Translations under genes and position numbers: made by a program | Notes under the pieces: generated by a model | The model's input: only the letters and a program-made list of their open reading frames with translations | Database searches by the model: none | Told to the model about the DNA's origin: nothing | Part shown: positions 53,601 through 64,000 of the stretch, piece after piece | Layout: each line of letters starts with the position of its first letter | Numbering within the stretch: the first letter of the stretch is position 1 | DNA from: Lagopus muta | Taxonomy: Eukaryota > Chordata > Aves > Galliformes > Phasianidae | Length of the DNA: 64,000 nucleotides | Direction of reading: 5' to 3' | Assembly (NCBI RefSeq): GCF_023343835.1 | Contig: NC_064444.1 | Span: 12,017,719-12,081,718 of the forward strand

Positions 53601-56600
53601 AAAACATCCCCCCTCGCCCCATTTAATGTTAATAGATTTCAGACGACTTGGCCAAGCAGATTTCCCAAGATTTCCCTTCCTTCCTGCCCCTTCTGGTGTG
53701 CGAGCCAGTCCCGAGAAACTTCCACTTCAAAGAATCCATTGAAATCTTTATATCAAATGGTATTGGGGATTAACACGAGTTTGTAAGCTTTATGCATCAA
53801 GATCATTTCATTTTTCATCAGCAACTAGTGAAGCACTTGCATCTGGCTGACATTTTGTTATAAGCTATTCATAGGATACCATGGTTTCTACAGACAGCAT
53901 CAAAACTTTCCACTTCACATTCCTATCTGAAAGTAGTTTTGACTCACTTCTCTATTATTAGCAAAAGACTGTCTTACAAAATCACAATACCATTTATGTA
54001 ATACATTAAAAATATCAAGTCCTTTCCGTACAACAAAGAGGATACTTAGGTGAAAATACTCAGTCTTTCTAGAATCATTCCTAGATCTTATGCAATGTTC
54101 TGGACCTACGGACCTTTAAATTGTCCCCTGTGCATAAACCAAACGTGGACTCTGCTCCCTCATAAATTTTGCATGGATTCAAAATCCAAAGTGCTGAGAT
54201 TCTAAGAATTCTTTCTATCCGAGACAGCACTACTTCAACCGTGCACCCTGAGTAAACAAACGCACAAATGATAGAATAACAAATTGCAGGGAAGGGAAAA
54301 CTTTGTTCAAGCTATTTTACTACTTCAGCTGAAACAGTATCAGGGTACTGAAACATAAACATATCTGTAATAAGACTCACAGCTGATAAACAGCAAAGCT
54401 GTTATGTACATAAGAAGGCGGCCTGCAAACCAGCCCAGCTCTGCACTGCAGCCCCACATAGCAAAATCAGCTTATGCCACAACAGCAGCAAAATCAATAG
54501 CAGATTATTATGAAGTGTTTTTGTTTACAAAATATATTGCAGATCTTGACCAAAAAAAAAAAAAAACAAACACTGACAATCCTGACAAAAATCAGGCTTT
54601 TATTGAGGAGTTCTTATTTCCCAGGGTTATCACATCACTTTGAAACATGACAGAAGCATCTCCTTTGGGTCCCAGCCCTCTACCACATCCCCTCATTCTA
54701 TGTCATCTTCCTCTCTTCCCCTCCCCTTCTTACTGAATCTAGAGGAAAAAGAGATTATTTTAAAAAGCCCTTTTGAATCCCCCATTCCTCTTAATTGATG
54801 CTTAATTCTGCAGCTCTAATGTGAACCAGTCAGGAAGGAAACAAAAGAACTGGCCGAAAGCGCAGACATAACAGGGGGAAAGCATACTACATATTAAAAG
54901 AGTATTAAGCAATCACAGAAGCAAAGCTACAGATGTCTTCAGGAAGGAAATTTTCACAGCTGGGTGGTCTTCAGACAGACAAAATATCTGCCTGCTATTC
55001 TAATTTAGGTGTTCTCTGTCCACCCGAAAGGTAATGCAGAAGCCTAACCAAATACCTACAAACTTACGAGCAGTGGCTTTTTTTTCCAGTTTTGAATTTT
55101 TTATTTTTATTTTTATTTCTTTGTTGGTTTTTTTTGGCAGAAAAAAAGAGAAAAGGAACACAGTCACTGGTGGCAATCAAGCCGTACCCAAAATGTCCCA
55201 CCAATATATAATCAAAGGAAATAAAGTACTCAATAGCTAATTCAAGATAATCCAGAGCCAGCTTCCAAAGAATCAAATAATGATTTGGGCTGCAGGGGAC
55301 TCTCAAAGGTTATCTGTCCAATCCCTCTTGCCATAGGCAGGGACATCTTTCACAAGGTTAACACTGCTCGAAGTCCTACCCAAGCCGACATCAAACGCTC
55401 TCAGTGCGCTGATACTTGAGCAGGTCACACAAAAATCACCTCAACTGGAGCAGAAGAATTACAGTTGCTTAGTATGCTTCCACATAAAAAAACACTATCA
55501 AGCAGCAAGACCAGAAAAGAAAGAATATTTTTTAAATTTCCACGAATTACTCCCCACATAACAGTTCAGCCAATTTTATAAACCACAAAAATGGAAATTT
55601 CAGTGTTAATTTGTTTTAGAGAAATCTCTTATGTTATGAGGAGTGCTCTGCCAAATTCATTTTTATAGACATTGCAGCCGATTATTGACTATTTTTTTTT
55701 ACTTGTACGTTAACCAGAAGTAGGAAAGATCATATGCCCACTTATTCCTAGCCAATTAAGTGTGTTGTACTAGGGATGAGCTAATGTATTTCAAGGAGGC
55801 ACAGACTCAAGCTCTGCTGCTGCTTCTTCTTTGACCTCTTCTGCAGAGCTGGTGCAGTAGTCACAGCTCCATTAAAGATCAAGTAGATGAAGGCAATCTT
55901 CTTAAGTGACACGTGACAATAACAACAAAAACCCCACACATGCATGCATCTGCATTCTTACATAAAGGCCTCACTACATCTATATTTCTCATTTTCCATC
56001 TCAGAGCACTGGTATATTCTCACACACTCCACAGTATGCAGCAAGAGGTCAAAAATATTTGGCCTAGTTTTCTAGATATTCCTCATGCTTTCAAATTATT
56101 GCTTTTAAGACACTACAAAACATGCATGCAGAATGGATTTCCTCTTTTGATTGCTTAGATTGCTTTCCTCTCTTTCATGGGATATGAAAAAAACAACTTA
56201 CTCTCAGAAGGCAACTCAAAAAGCTTGCAGAATTTTCAAACCAAAGCTGTGCATGAATTGGACTCTCGGAAAAGTGTCTAGAAATGATCCAACAGGTGCA
56301 TGTAGACAGAGTTCAGTTCAGATCAATAATAAATAGGGAAGCTTCAAATTCTGTGAAGGTGCAGACATCAGCAAGCCACAAGCAACAACAATAGCAAATG
56401 TAATACCAACAGGTTCAAAGATGGAAGTCTTAAGTGATAGTCACATGCTTGAAGGACTCCAGAATCACTCCAGTGCACGTAGAAGTCTCTTGTATAAAGA
56501 TTAAAAACAGTGGGCATCTTAATAAGTAAGGAGACATTCTTTCCTGGGAGATATTATGTAAAAACCTGGAATCAAGTCACTGCAATGACTTTAACACGCC

Positions 56601-59600
56601 CTTTCTGCTTTGGGCTCCCTAAAGAGCCTCAAGTTTTGTTTTGCTTTTTTTTTTAAGCAATGTTGTCACCTCATCACTCTGACAACAGCGACCATCTTGT
56701 TTGTTCTTGTCATCTAGAATAGTGGATCACAAAAAAAAACAAAAAAAACACTAAGCATTACAGTTCAGGGCTTTCAATCTACATGATAAAACTGGGTATG
56801 GTGACTAAAAAATACTGATTTAATTACTAGGAATTCCTTCCAATCAAGCACCAAAACTTCATAAAACCAAATTCCCTTCCTCATATTACATGTGGTACTG
56901 ACCGACCTAGCCCAGTTACTCTAAAGAATGCTATAGAAGTTTATTAATAGTAATGGTAAAAAAAATCTCAACAGAAACAGAACCCAGTGAATACTTCTCC
57001 AGTTCTCATACCTCTTTCTTCCTCGTGCTTTTTGGCTGAGGCACTCTTAGGTCTTCCTCTTCCTCGTCTGCTATGATCTGAATGGCTGTTAGACCTCGAT
57101 CTCTTTCGGTTTTCTAAGTCTTTATTTACCGCAGAATTTATCTTCTCTCGTTTAACTCTCTCTGTCCGTCTCCTCTTGGCCTCACTCTTGTTTTCTGTGC
57201 AAATGAATAGAGATGATGTGATCTGCAATAGTCCTCATCTTTGCTCAGAACTTACTCTCAGCACTCACCCATCCAACTTTTTTTCCTTTACTTCTCCTCA
57301 CAACAGTCACAGGTCTAATTCATGACATCCATGCAGAAATTAAGGTGTCAGATGCAAAATTACACTATACTTCTTGATTACATGGATTGAGCTTTTAATT
57401 CATTCAAATATAAAAAACATTTGGTAACATATGACATTCACTAGAACACCAGTTCTTAGCTTCCCATTACAAGATGTGGGAAAAAAACTCTCCAGAACAC
57501 AGTCATCAAGACACTACATACATTTTCATTATTGAAGAATAAGTTAAAAATGTATGATTTATCACATAGCTGACCTATAGTAAAGTACTTCTGATACAAA
57601 TACTGAAATTGTTCCCACTGCTCAGACAAGAGATACTGATTCAAGGATGCTATCGTTATATGTCATTACTCAGCCACCAAACCCCCACCATCACTCCCCC
57701 ACCAACCTCAGCCTAAGACCAAGTCTCATTTCACTTGATGCTGAACAGGTGTATCACCTTCCTACACATCAGAGGGCATTTACATGCGTTTCACTGAAAA
57801 GTTAAGTACAGATTAGTGAGCTTGAGTAGTGAAAATAGTACGCAACCACCACAAGCTATTCAATGCAAACTAGTTGAACATTTGCAAGGCTGCAGCTCCA
57901 TTTTGCAGTAACTACATGGTAAAAAAAGTTGCAGTTCCATTTACGAGGAAAATCTTCCTGGGGAATCAACTTCCTTCTGATTCTATCACCTCATTTACAT
58001 AGACAGGCTACTTACAGACTGGACAGCACATTAACCTGTCATTGATCTTAATTCAAAAGCTGTATTTCACACATGCAAAGCTGAATTATGCAGGAGTTTT
58101 GCTCTATCAAACTATGGCCATCAACTTAATTTGGTAACTTGTATTTAAAACAACTGGGGAGCGGGAGAGAAAAATCATCAGCCCTTCCAGACAATAGCAC
58201 AGATTGCATTACCTGTTCCATACTGTAATCTAGCATATAATCATATAATTCCTACTAGCTTTTGAACTACAAGGGCCCTTCAGAATATCAATACAAAAAT
58301 ACCAAGTTCTTAGGTTCAGTTTTGTAGACTTCTTGGATAATTTAGAAAAAAAAGTATACATCAATATTAAAAACAAAATTCCTCAACAGGTGTTTGATCT
58401 CACTAATTCCTACTAGACTTGAAGAAGTGATAAAAATTGGACACAAGGAGAATGTTAATCATGATAGAATGCATACTCAACCAATGTTTCAGCATGCACT
58501 TCAAAAACAAAAGAAATTGGATTGGACACAAAATGGACTTTTAAGATTTAACCATGCAGAAAGAAGCAAGATGTACCTGGTTTTAAATTAGACATGTCAC
58601 CACATTTATGCAGTGCCATTCTAGTGCTCGTGAGTAAGCAAAACCCAGTGTAACTTAAAGAAAAAACAGTTACTTTCAGAAACCCCAGCTTCAATCAGCA
58701 TGCACTCTGAAATCGGATCCCTTTGACGTATGCAGACGTTTATTTTCAAAACATTAACAGAAAGCTTTCTGTAAGGGATTGTTTTGCATAGTGACTAATG
58801 TGAGCAGCTAAGTGTACACAGAATAAATGCCAATACTGCAAGTATAAAGGATGTAAAACCAAAACCACCACATTTTCCCCATTAAAACTGAAGAAAAACT
58901 ACTACATTAAGATTACTGTGCACAAATTCAAAGGAAAGTGAACTGACAGCAGCCAGTTTGCATAGAGGCACAAAACACTGCTCTTTGCTTCCAAGAAATA
59001 AAGCACAAGAGCTATTATTACATTCTTCCATATCTTTGTAAGTATTACCTGTAATGGGTGGCGATCTCTCTGCACGTTTAGCATGTAAGAGTTTTCGACT
59101 AATAAATATGTAGCCACAGGGACATGATTTACATGCAACAGGAACCTGAGAGAGCAAAAGAAAAGTATTTCAGAACATTTTGAATTATGACCAAATTCCT
59201 ATGTATGATGAAAAAAAACCCCACACAACAGTACCTTGCATTCCATCCCCACAGAGCTACCTCTTCATATTTAGTTTTTACTGAAAAACTACAGTCTAGA
59301 CCATCAAATATTATATTTGAAAGTAGTCAAACCAGGTTCTGCTGTTAATCACCCACTAAGCCTTCTCTTCATGCAGTTGTCATGCAGAAAACAAGCACAG
59401 AACACAACACTGCCATGTGTTGTACAATGAGCCCTTTTCCCCAAGCTGGCAGGAAGGGGTGAGGAAAAGTGAGGGCATCAAACCAGGGATGAATTAGAAT
59501 AGAAGCACGTTTTCTTTTGGAGCTCACAATTATCCCCAGCCATAGCAGTAAGCCACTCCCAGCATTCCTTCCCTCACTTATTAAACAAAAACAAAATACG

Positions 59601-62600
59601 GGGAGGGGGGGAAGGGGAAAGAAAGCATAAGTTAAAATCATCAGTGCATTTAGAACACATCCACCCTCAGAAACAATCAAAACCAACCCCTTCATCAGCA
59701 CAGCAGCTTAGCATGAGAGGCACAACAGAGCCTGAAGTGAAACACACGCGTTCCTACCACACTTCCACAGGGCTGCCGACAAGGCCGGGGAGCTTCAGAA
59801 GGACCAGTTAACCCAAAACACACGTAACTTGCCACAGCTCGCCCAAAGCTGGCTGCAGACAGAGCCTGAGAGGCCACAGAGCTTCCCTCAGCCAGCAGAG
59901 CTGCCCAGAGCAGCACACTGCCACAGGCAATTTGAACCAAGGTGCAAGAATTTGGAAATGCTGTGCTTACAAGAAATATGACCAAAATTTACTCTGAACA
60001 ATTTAAAAAGGCAATGCTGATAAACGACATCATTTGTTATTTGTCATCTTCACCTAAAGCCAAGGTCTTTCAAGATGTTTTAAAATAGTACAGAATACCC
60101 CATCTAACCTTGATTAGGTTTAAGGCTGAAAACGCAAATTAAAGCAACCATAAAAAAAAAATTTGGAATAGACTTAAATAACACCATTAAAAACAAACCA
60201 CATTGAAGCAGGAGAGTGGGAAAAAGAAGCAGGAGGTAACTTCCCAAGTTAAGACAGGCCTCTACAAGTTTGCCAGCATTCACTGAAACTGCAAGGAGTA
60301 CAGACTGACCACCGTCTGCTGAATTTTACCAGACATGCATACGAAGGTTTCCAGTATTCAACTGGCTAAGACACAAATGTGAAAGCAGTGCATTAATTTT
60401 AAAGAGGAACTTGTTAGTCAGAATAAATAAGCATTCTGCTTCCTTCAGCACATCTCAACTCCTGAACATCATCTCAGGATGAGTGACTGAGTGAGTTGAT
60501 GCAGCCCAGGTAACTACAGACATGGTTACTCCCTTTAATGGGAACACTGACATTAAAAACAATCTAATCAAGCTTTACTTAACCCTAAAATCAAAGTTAG
60601 CAGGCTTATGTGCGCTCTTATCCCACTGTTCACGTCTCGAGAGTATAGAAACACTACTCAGCAGACACTTCATCTGCATTGTTCAGGTTTGTTTACATTA
60701 TGAACCCACATTTGAACACCTGGATCACTCCAATAATTACCTCCCTTGGCGCTGCCAAAATTATAAATAAATAAATCACCGCTGGTGGAGGACAACCAAT
60801 AGGAACTAGAGGAAACACAATGTTTTTTTCCCAATTAACTTCATAGTGTTTGACAGAGCAATATTGTTATAGGTTAGGCATGTAGGTGGGACTAATGTTT
60901 GGGGACAGGAGCACGTGGGAAGGGGCTTATTCACCCAAGGCTCTCAATTATCCTCTGAAAATTACTTACTACACAAACCATCCCCCAGCAATCACTGAGG
61001 CAGCACAGTCCTGCAAATGCTATTTGAGTCTGTTCAATGTTTTTCTAACCAAAACAAATTGAGTTTCTCATACAAGAAAGATCACTCAAAGGTAAATTAA
61101 GGTTAATTATTTCCAATAAATGACCGCAAGGATTTCAGGCTCCCTCGTTTACTGGGGCTGTGAAAATACAATCAAAACTCTGTAACAGAAAAAGCAACAC
61201 AATAAAAACCAAAGATACTAAATGGCAATTACATATCATCTAAACGTCAGGAAAAAAAAAAAAGTTTAAAAGCCTAAGAAACATTACTCAGCATTATACT
61301 GTAATATCTGTGGCTGTCTAAGTGTTTCCCCATATATCACTTGTAACACACAAAGCCCTTGTTTATGCAAGAAATGCTGGTACAAGACATGGCCACCAAG
61401 GGGCCTTCCCACCATGCAGAGGGCCGATGAGCTGCGCTGGGGCAAAGCACCTCGCTTCCAAGAGAAGCTTTAAAGATCCAGGCATTGTGAGGCAAGGTTT
61501 TAGCTTCTGGTCTTGGAAAGCAAGGCCTGATGAGTAATTCTTGTGCCAGGCCAAGACGCACATAATTCCCTGCCAGCCATGGAAGACCTGTTAATAACAT
61601 GTCTGTGCTCACACGCACATCATCTGATTTAGTTCTAAGGAGCGGAACAAAGTTCCAGCATCAGCTTTAAAAGTCTGTAATATTATTTGCCCTTCCTAGT
61701 ATTGATAGTTTGTCATTTACATTAAATTAAATGAACAAAACAAAAAACACCTATCTCATACTCAACTTCTCACTCATTTCCATTTCTTCTTTCACCGACC
61801 TAATATCAGAACTTGGCACATAGCTTCCTTTTCTCAGAAACAGCACTGCAGTGACGTACTCAACATGTGAGCAGCTGCAGTGGTTCATGCATTGCTTAAA
61901 ACATGAAAGGGTGCCCCACGCAGCGTAACGCCTGCAGCTGCTCCGGGATGCAAAGGAACATTACAGAAACCATGCAAGTCAGAACAAGTGATTTTTTCAG
62001 AATTTGTTCAGCAAGCAGTGTGAGAGCTTTTTGTTTTAGGTTTTAACTGAAAATGGGATACCGGTCATGTTCCAGGATCAAACAGAAATGTGTTTCCCAT
62101 AATTACATGGGAAAGCCTTCTCCCCTACCCGAGCCCCACGGCAGCCTTCTGCAGCGCTGTGCTATTGTTCCAGCACGGCTGAAATGAGCCGGCCTGCTTT
62201 TATGAGTAACATCATCACCAGTAGGAAGTGGACGTGAAGGCAAACATGTAATATGCCAACAGCCCAACTGCTGCTCACGCTGAAGCACAATAATTGCACT
62301 TTGTATGCTGAGCACAACTGCGGTGGGAGCAAACAACACTGCACACACGTTGGGACCACACGGGAGGAATTACAGCAAAGCTCCCAGTTTTGCTCCTTCT
62401 AAACTGCTCCATGAGAAAGCAGCACAGTGAGCGATCCTGACCGGCCCCAGGCACGCGAGTCATGCTGGGGACGGGCTGCACTGTATAAATTACAAAGTTA
62501 ATTGTATTTTGATATATTTTGTCGTTACTAAACAATACCAATGCCTAAGCAACGCTGCATGTCACAGAATCCTTTGGCATAAGCTAACTATCACAGCAAG

Positions 62601-63164
62601 AGAAGCACGGTACACACAACCGGCGACTGCAAAGGCAACAACTCCGTGCTTCATACAAACGCTGCTATAAACGGTGCAGATCTTCCTCCTTTCTGAAAAC
62701 CAAGCAGCTCAGCCAGCAGCTTCTGGCGTTACCGTCACAAACGCGTATTCTACAGCACGTACATCGAGAGACAGCCACAGGCGAGAGGAGCTGACAGAAA
62801 ACAGGAAGAGCGGCGGGGCTCAGCGGGAAGCCCCTGCACGGGCAGCGGCCGCGCTGCACGCCGAGGCGCGGGGCCGGAGGCACCGAAGCGGCATCGAAGC
62901 CCCGCATACCCGCGGCTCGCCCCGCTCTCAGCCACAGCCCCAGCGGCAGGGCTGCCGTGCCAGCCAGGCGGCGGCGAGCGCCGAGTACACGGGCACTGAG
63001 GGCAAAGCGGCCGGGCGCCAGGCGTGGGACGGCTGACAGGACGGGACGGGACAGGACAGGGCGGCTCCCGCGCCGCGCCGCGCCACGCCCCGCCTCACCT
63101 GCTGGTCGCACTCCGGGCACGACTTGGTGGCCATCTTCACTTTCTTGGCCCTGCTCGACGACAT
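50505..63164 (-). CDS. C16orf87: C16orf87 homologue, UPF0547 family (whole gene, 4 coding exons)
   Basis: Four exons (63164-63099, 59145-59049, 57194-57012, 50623-50505) join in frame to 154 codons, the same length as human C16orf87. The function is unknown. The N-terminus has paired cysteines (CPEC at 16-19, CKSC at 27-30, then CGY) that look like a small zinc ribbon. Residues about 58-100 are strongly basic ([12 protein letters not shown], then [20 protein letters not shown]) and could be nuclear localisation or nucleic-acid-binding sequence. The C-terminal [20 protein letters not shown] is almost identical to human. This near-identity across all exons indicates strong purifying selection. 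A CpG island covers the first exon. The three introns hold a CR1 copy, a CR1 tail and a TA array. Confidence 0.95.
51535..53090 (-). mobile_element. CR1 LINE, 3' part with reverse-transcriptase remnant
   Basis: On the minus strand this carries CR1 reverse-transcriptase C-terminal and 3'-UTR sequence in the usual order. Fragments such as [20 protein letters not shown] (near 52850), [16 protein letters not shown] (near 52420), [12 protein letters not shown] and [20 protein letters not shown] (near 52060) are typical. The element ends in the CR1 terminal repeat (ATCATAGAATCAT on the plus strand, about 51537-51549). It is 5'-truncated and broken by frameshifts and stops, so inactive. It lies in the same orientation as the host gene. 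Confidence 0.92.
53360..53448. repeat. TA-rich microsatellite
   Basis: About 90 bp of near-pure alternating A and T (TATATA interrupted by AATATAT and TTTTAAAT) in C16orf87 intron 3, able to extrude hairpins and probably length-variable. Confidence 0.9.
55283..55400 (-). mobile_element. CR1 LINE, short 3' fragment
   Basis: The plus strand reads TCCAATCCCTCTTGCCATAG then GCAGGGACATCTTTCACAAG, the reverse complement of the conserved CR1 tail, so the element is on the minus strand. The ends are approximate. Confidence 0.7.
57012..57194 (-). CDS. C16orf87: C16orf87 exon 3 (basic region)
   Basis: The acceptor is TTTGCACAG. It encodes [20 protein letters not shown] then [20 protein letters not shown] and [20 protein letters not shown], nearly identical to human. 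The donor is G|GTATGA. Confidence 0.96.
57195..59048 (-). other. C16orf87: C16orf87 intron 2
   Basis: AT-rich intron of 1.85 kb with no recognised element. Confidence 0.9.
59049..59145 (-). CDS. C16orf87: C16orf87 exon 2 (second cysteine pair)
   Basis: The acceptor is TCTCAG. It encodes [20 protein letters not shown] then [12 protein letters not shown], with Cys27, Cys30 and Cys32. The donor is G|GTAATA. Confidence 0.96.
59146..63098 (-). other. C16orf87: C16orf87 intron 1
   Basis: A 3.95-kb intron, AT-rich except where it leaves the CpG island (above about 62.8 kb). I see no further exon or repeat that I can support. Confidence 0.88.
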
Positions 63165-63640
63165 GCTCGCTACTGATGCTGCTCTGCTGCTGCCGCCGGA
63201 GCGCCGCCGCCCCGCCCCTCGGCGGCCGAGGAGGGCGGGAGGAGAGGAAGGCGGGGGCGCGGCGCGGGCCGGGAGCGCGCACCAACGGCAGCGAGCGCGG
63301 CCTCCCCGGGGCCTGGCCCGGCCCGGCGCCCACAAAGGAGCCGCTCCACCTCCCCGACGCCGCCGTTGAAGCCCGGCCCACCCGGCGGCAACCGAGGCGG
63401 GGCGCGTGCGCGAGGAGCCGTCCACACCCCCGGATTGGCTGTGTGCACATGGGGGCGCGGGTCCGCTTAACGGCCCCGGATCGGCGCGGCTCGGCTGTGG
63501 AGGGCAGGAGCGGCTGCTCGGGAGCTCAGCGACGGGCGCGAGAGCCGATCTCCAGAGCCGCCCACCGGCAGCGGGGCTCGGCGCTGCGGCCTCCCGCCTC
63601 AGCTGTTCGCTCGCGCCTGTGAGGCTCGCCGTGCTCGCAG
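62800..63640 (-). promoter_or_regulatory. CpG-island promoter of the C16orf87 homologue
   Basis: A GC- and CpG-dense block around exon 1 with no TATA box. An ATTGG at 63434-63438 gives a CCAAT box on the gene strand about 270 bp before the start codon. The long open frames here on both strands are products of GC content. Confidence 0.75.
63099..63164 (-). CDS. C16orf87: C16orf87 exon 1
   Basis: It encodes [20 protein letters not shown] then QQ; the human start is [20 protein letters not shown]. The donor is CAG|GTGAGG. The 22 codons include the first cysteine pair (16 and 19). The ATG at 63164-63162 is the one conserved in the family; a second in-frame Met11 exists. Confidence 0.96.
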
Positions 63641-64000
63641 TGGTGCGTCCTTATAGGAGCGTGGATCTTCTGTCACTCCCGCCAGCAATTATTAATAGCG
63701 TAACCTAACCTAGCTGCGCTTTTACATTTCTTACACATTTTTAAAGAAAAATAGCAGTTTGAAATACTTCCACTGCAAAAAGTTAGAGCTGTGCAACAGT
63801 GTGTGAATGTTTTGTATTTGCGTGCAAAGCTTACATCTTAAAGAGGAAAGTGAGAATGACAGTGCCTCTATTAAGAGTTTGGCTTTCTCTTTTTTTAATT
63901 ATACTTGTTCATTTACTACAAGATGTCTACAGGAGAAAAATGCACCTAAGCCTTGACAGCAAATTCTTTTTTTGAAGATCTCTGTTTAAAACAGCCCCGA
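63641..64000. other. Intergenic right edge
   Basis: AT-rich DNA beyond the CpG island. No exon is visible. By conserved order GPT2 would follow on the plus strand outside the window. Confidence 0.6.

Larger units (their letters stand above)
50624..57011 (-). other. C16orf87: C16orf87 intron 3
   Basis: The largest intron of this gene (6.4 kb). It contains a long CR1 fragment (51535-53090), a TA microsatellite (53360-53448) and a CR1 tail (55283-55400). No other feature is recognised. Confidence 0.9.

Noticed and set aside
62665-63622. Long overlapping frames on both strands at the right CpG island (261 and 221 codons)
   Set aside because: Low-complexity Arg/Ala/Pro products of GC-rich DNA that span C16orf87 exon 1, intron and promoter in several frames.

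Overview
The window is nuclear DNA of a bird, most likely a galliform (chicken or a close relative). It has small vertebrate-type exons with GT/AG splice sites, CpG-island promoters, four CR1 LINE fragments, and a 508-bp internally deleted mariner of the Galluhop type. The gene order VPS35 (-), ORC6 (+), MYLK3 (-), C16orf87 homologue (-) is that of human 16q11.2 and, as far as I recall, of chicken chromosome 11. GPT2 would be expected just beyond the right edge. All identifications come from reading translated exons against remembered family sequences. No database search was run.

Layout. Positions 1-4503 are the 5' end of VPS35 on the minus strand: an exon whose only coding bases are the start codon, followed by intron 1. 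A CpG island at about 4150-5430 holds a compact head-to-head promoter with ORC6 (265 bp between the two start codons). ORC6 (4769-9553, +) has seven coding exons that join in frame to 268 codons. It converges on MYLK3 (12710-32570, -), whose thirteen coding exons join in frame to 870 codons: a coiled-coil-like N-terminus, a long unstructured linker, a complete myosin light chain kinase domain and a calmodulin-binding tail. A GC-richer patch at about 34050-34240 may be a non-coding first exon and promoter of MYLK3. An AT-rich intergenic stretch of about 16 kb (34.2-50.1 kb) holds one unexplained protein-like segment (39.6-40.9 kb). The C16orf87 homologue (50505-63164, -) has four coding exons giving 154 codons and its own CpG-island promoter at about 62.8-63.64 kb.

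Functions. The genes are housekeeping or tissue-specific neighbours rather than a pathway: retromer trafficking (VPS35), replication origin licensing (ORC6), cardiac myosin regulatory light chain phosphorylation (MYLK3), and an uncharacterised small zinc-ribbon-like protein (C16orf87). I found no tRNA or rRNA gene, no CRISPR array and no clear new system. The points most worth checking are the unidentified decayed coding-like segment at 39.6-40.9 kb, the possible upstream MYLK3 exon, the apparent loss of the basic TPPRKRKK motif in ORC6, and a TFE/MITF-type M-box in the VPS35/ORC6 promoter.
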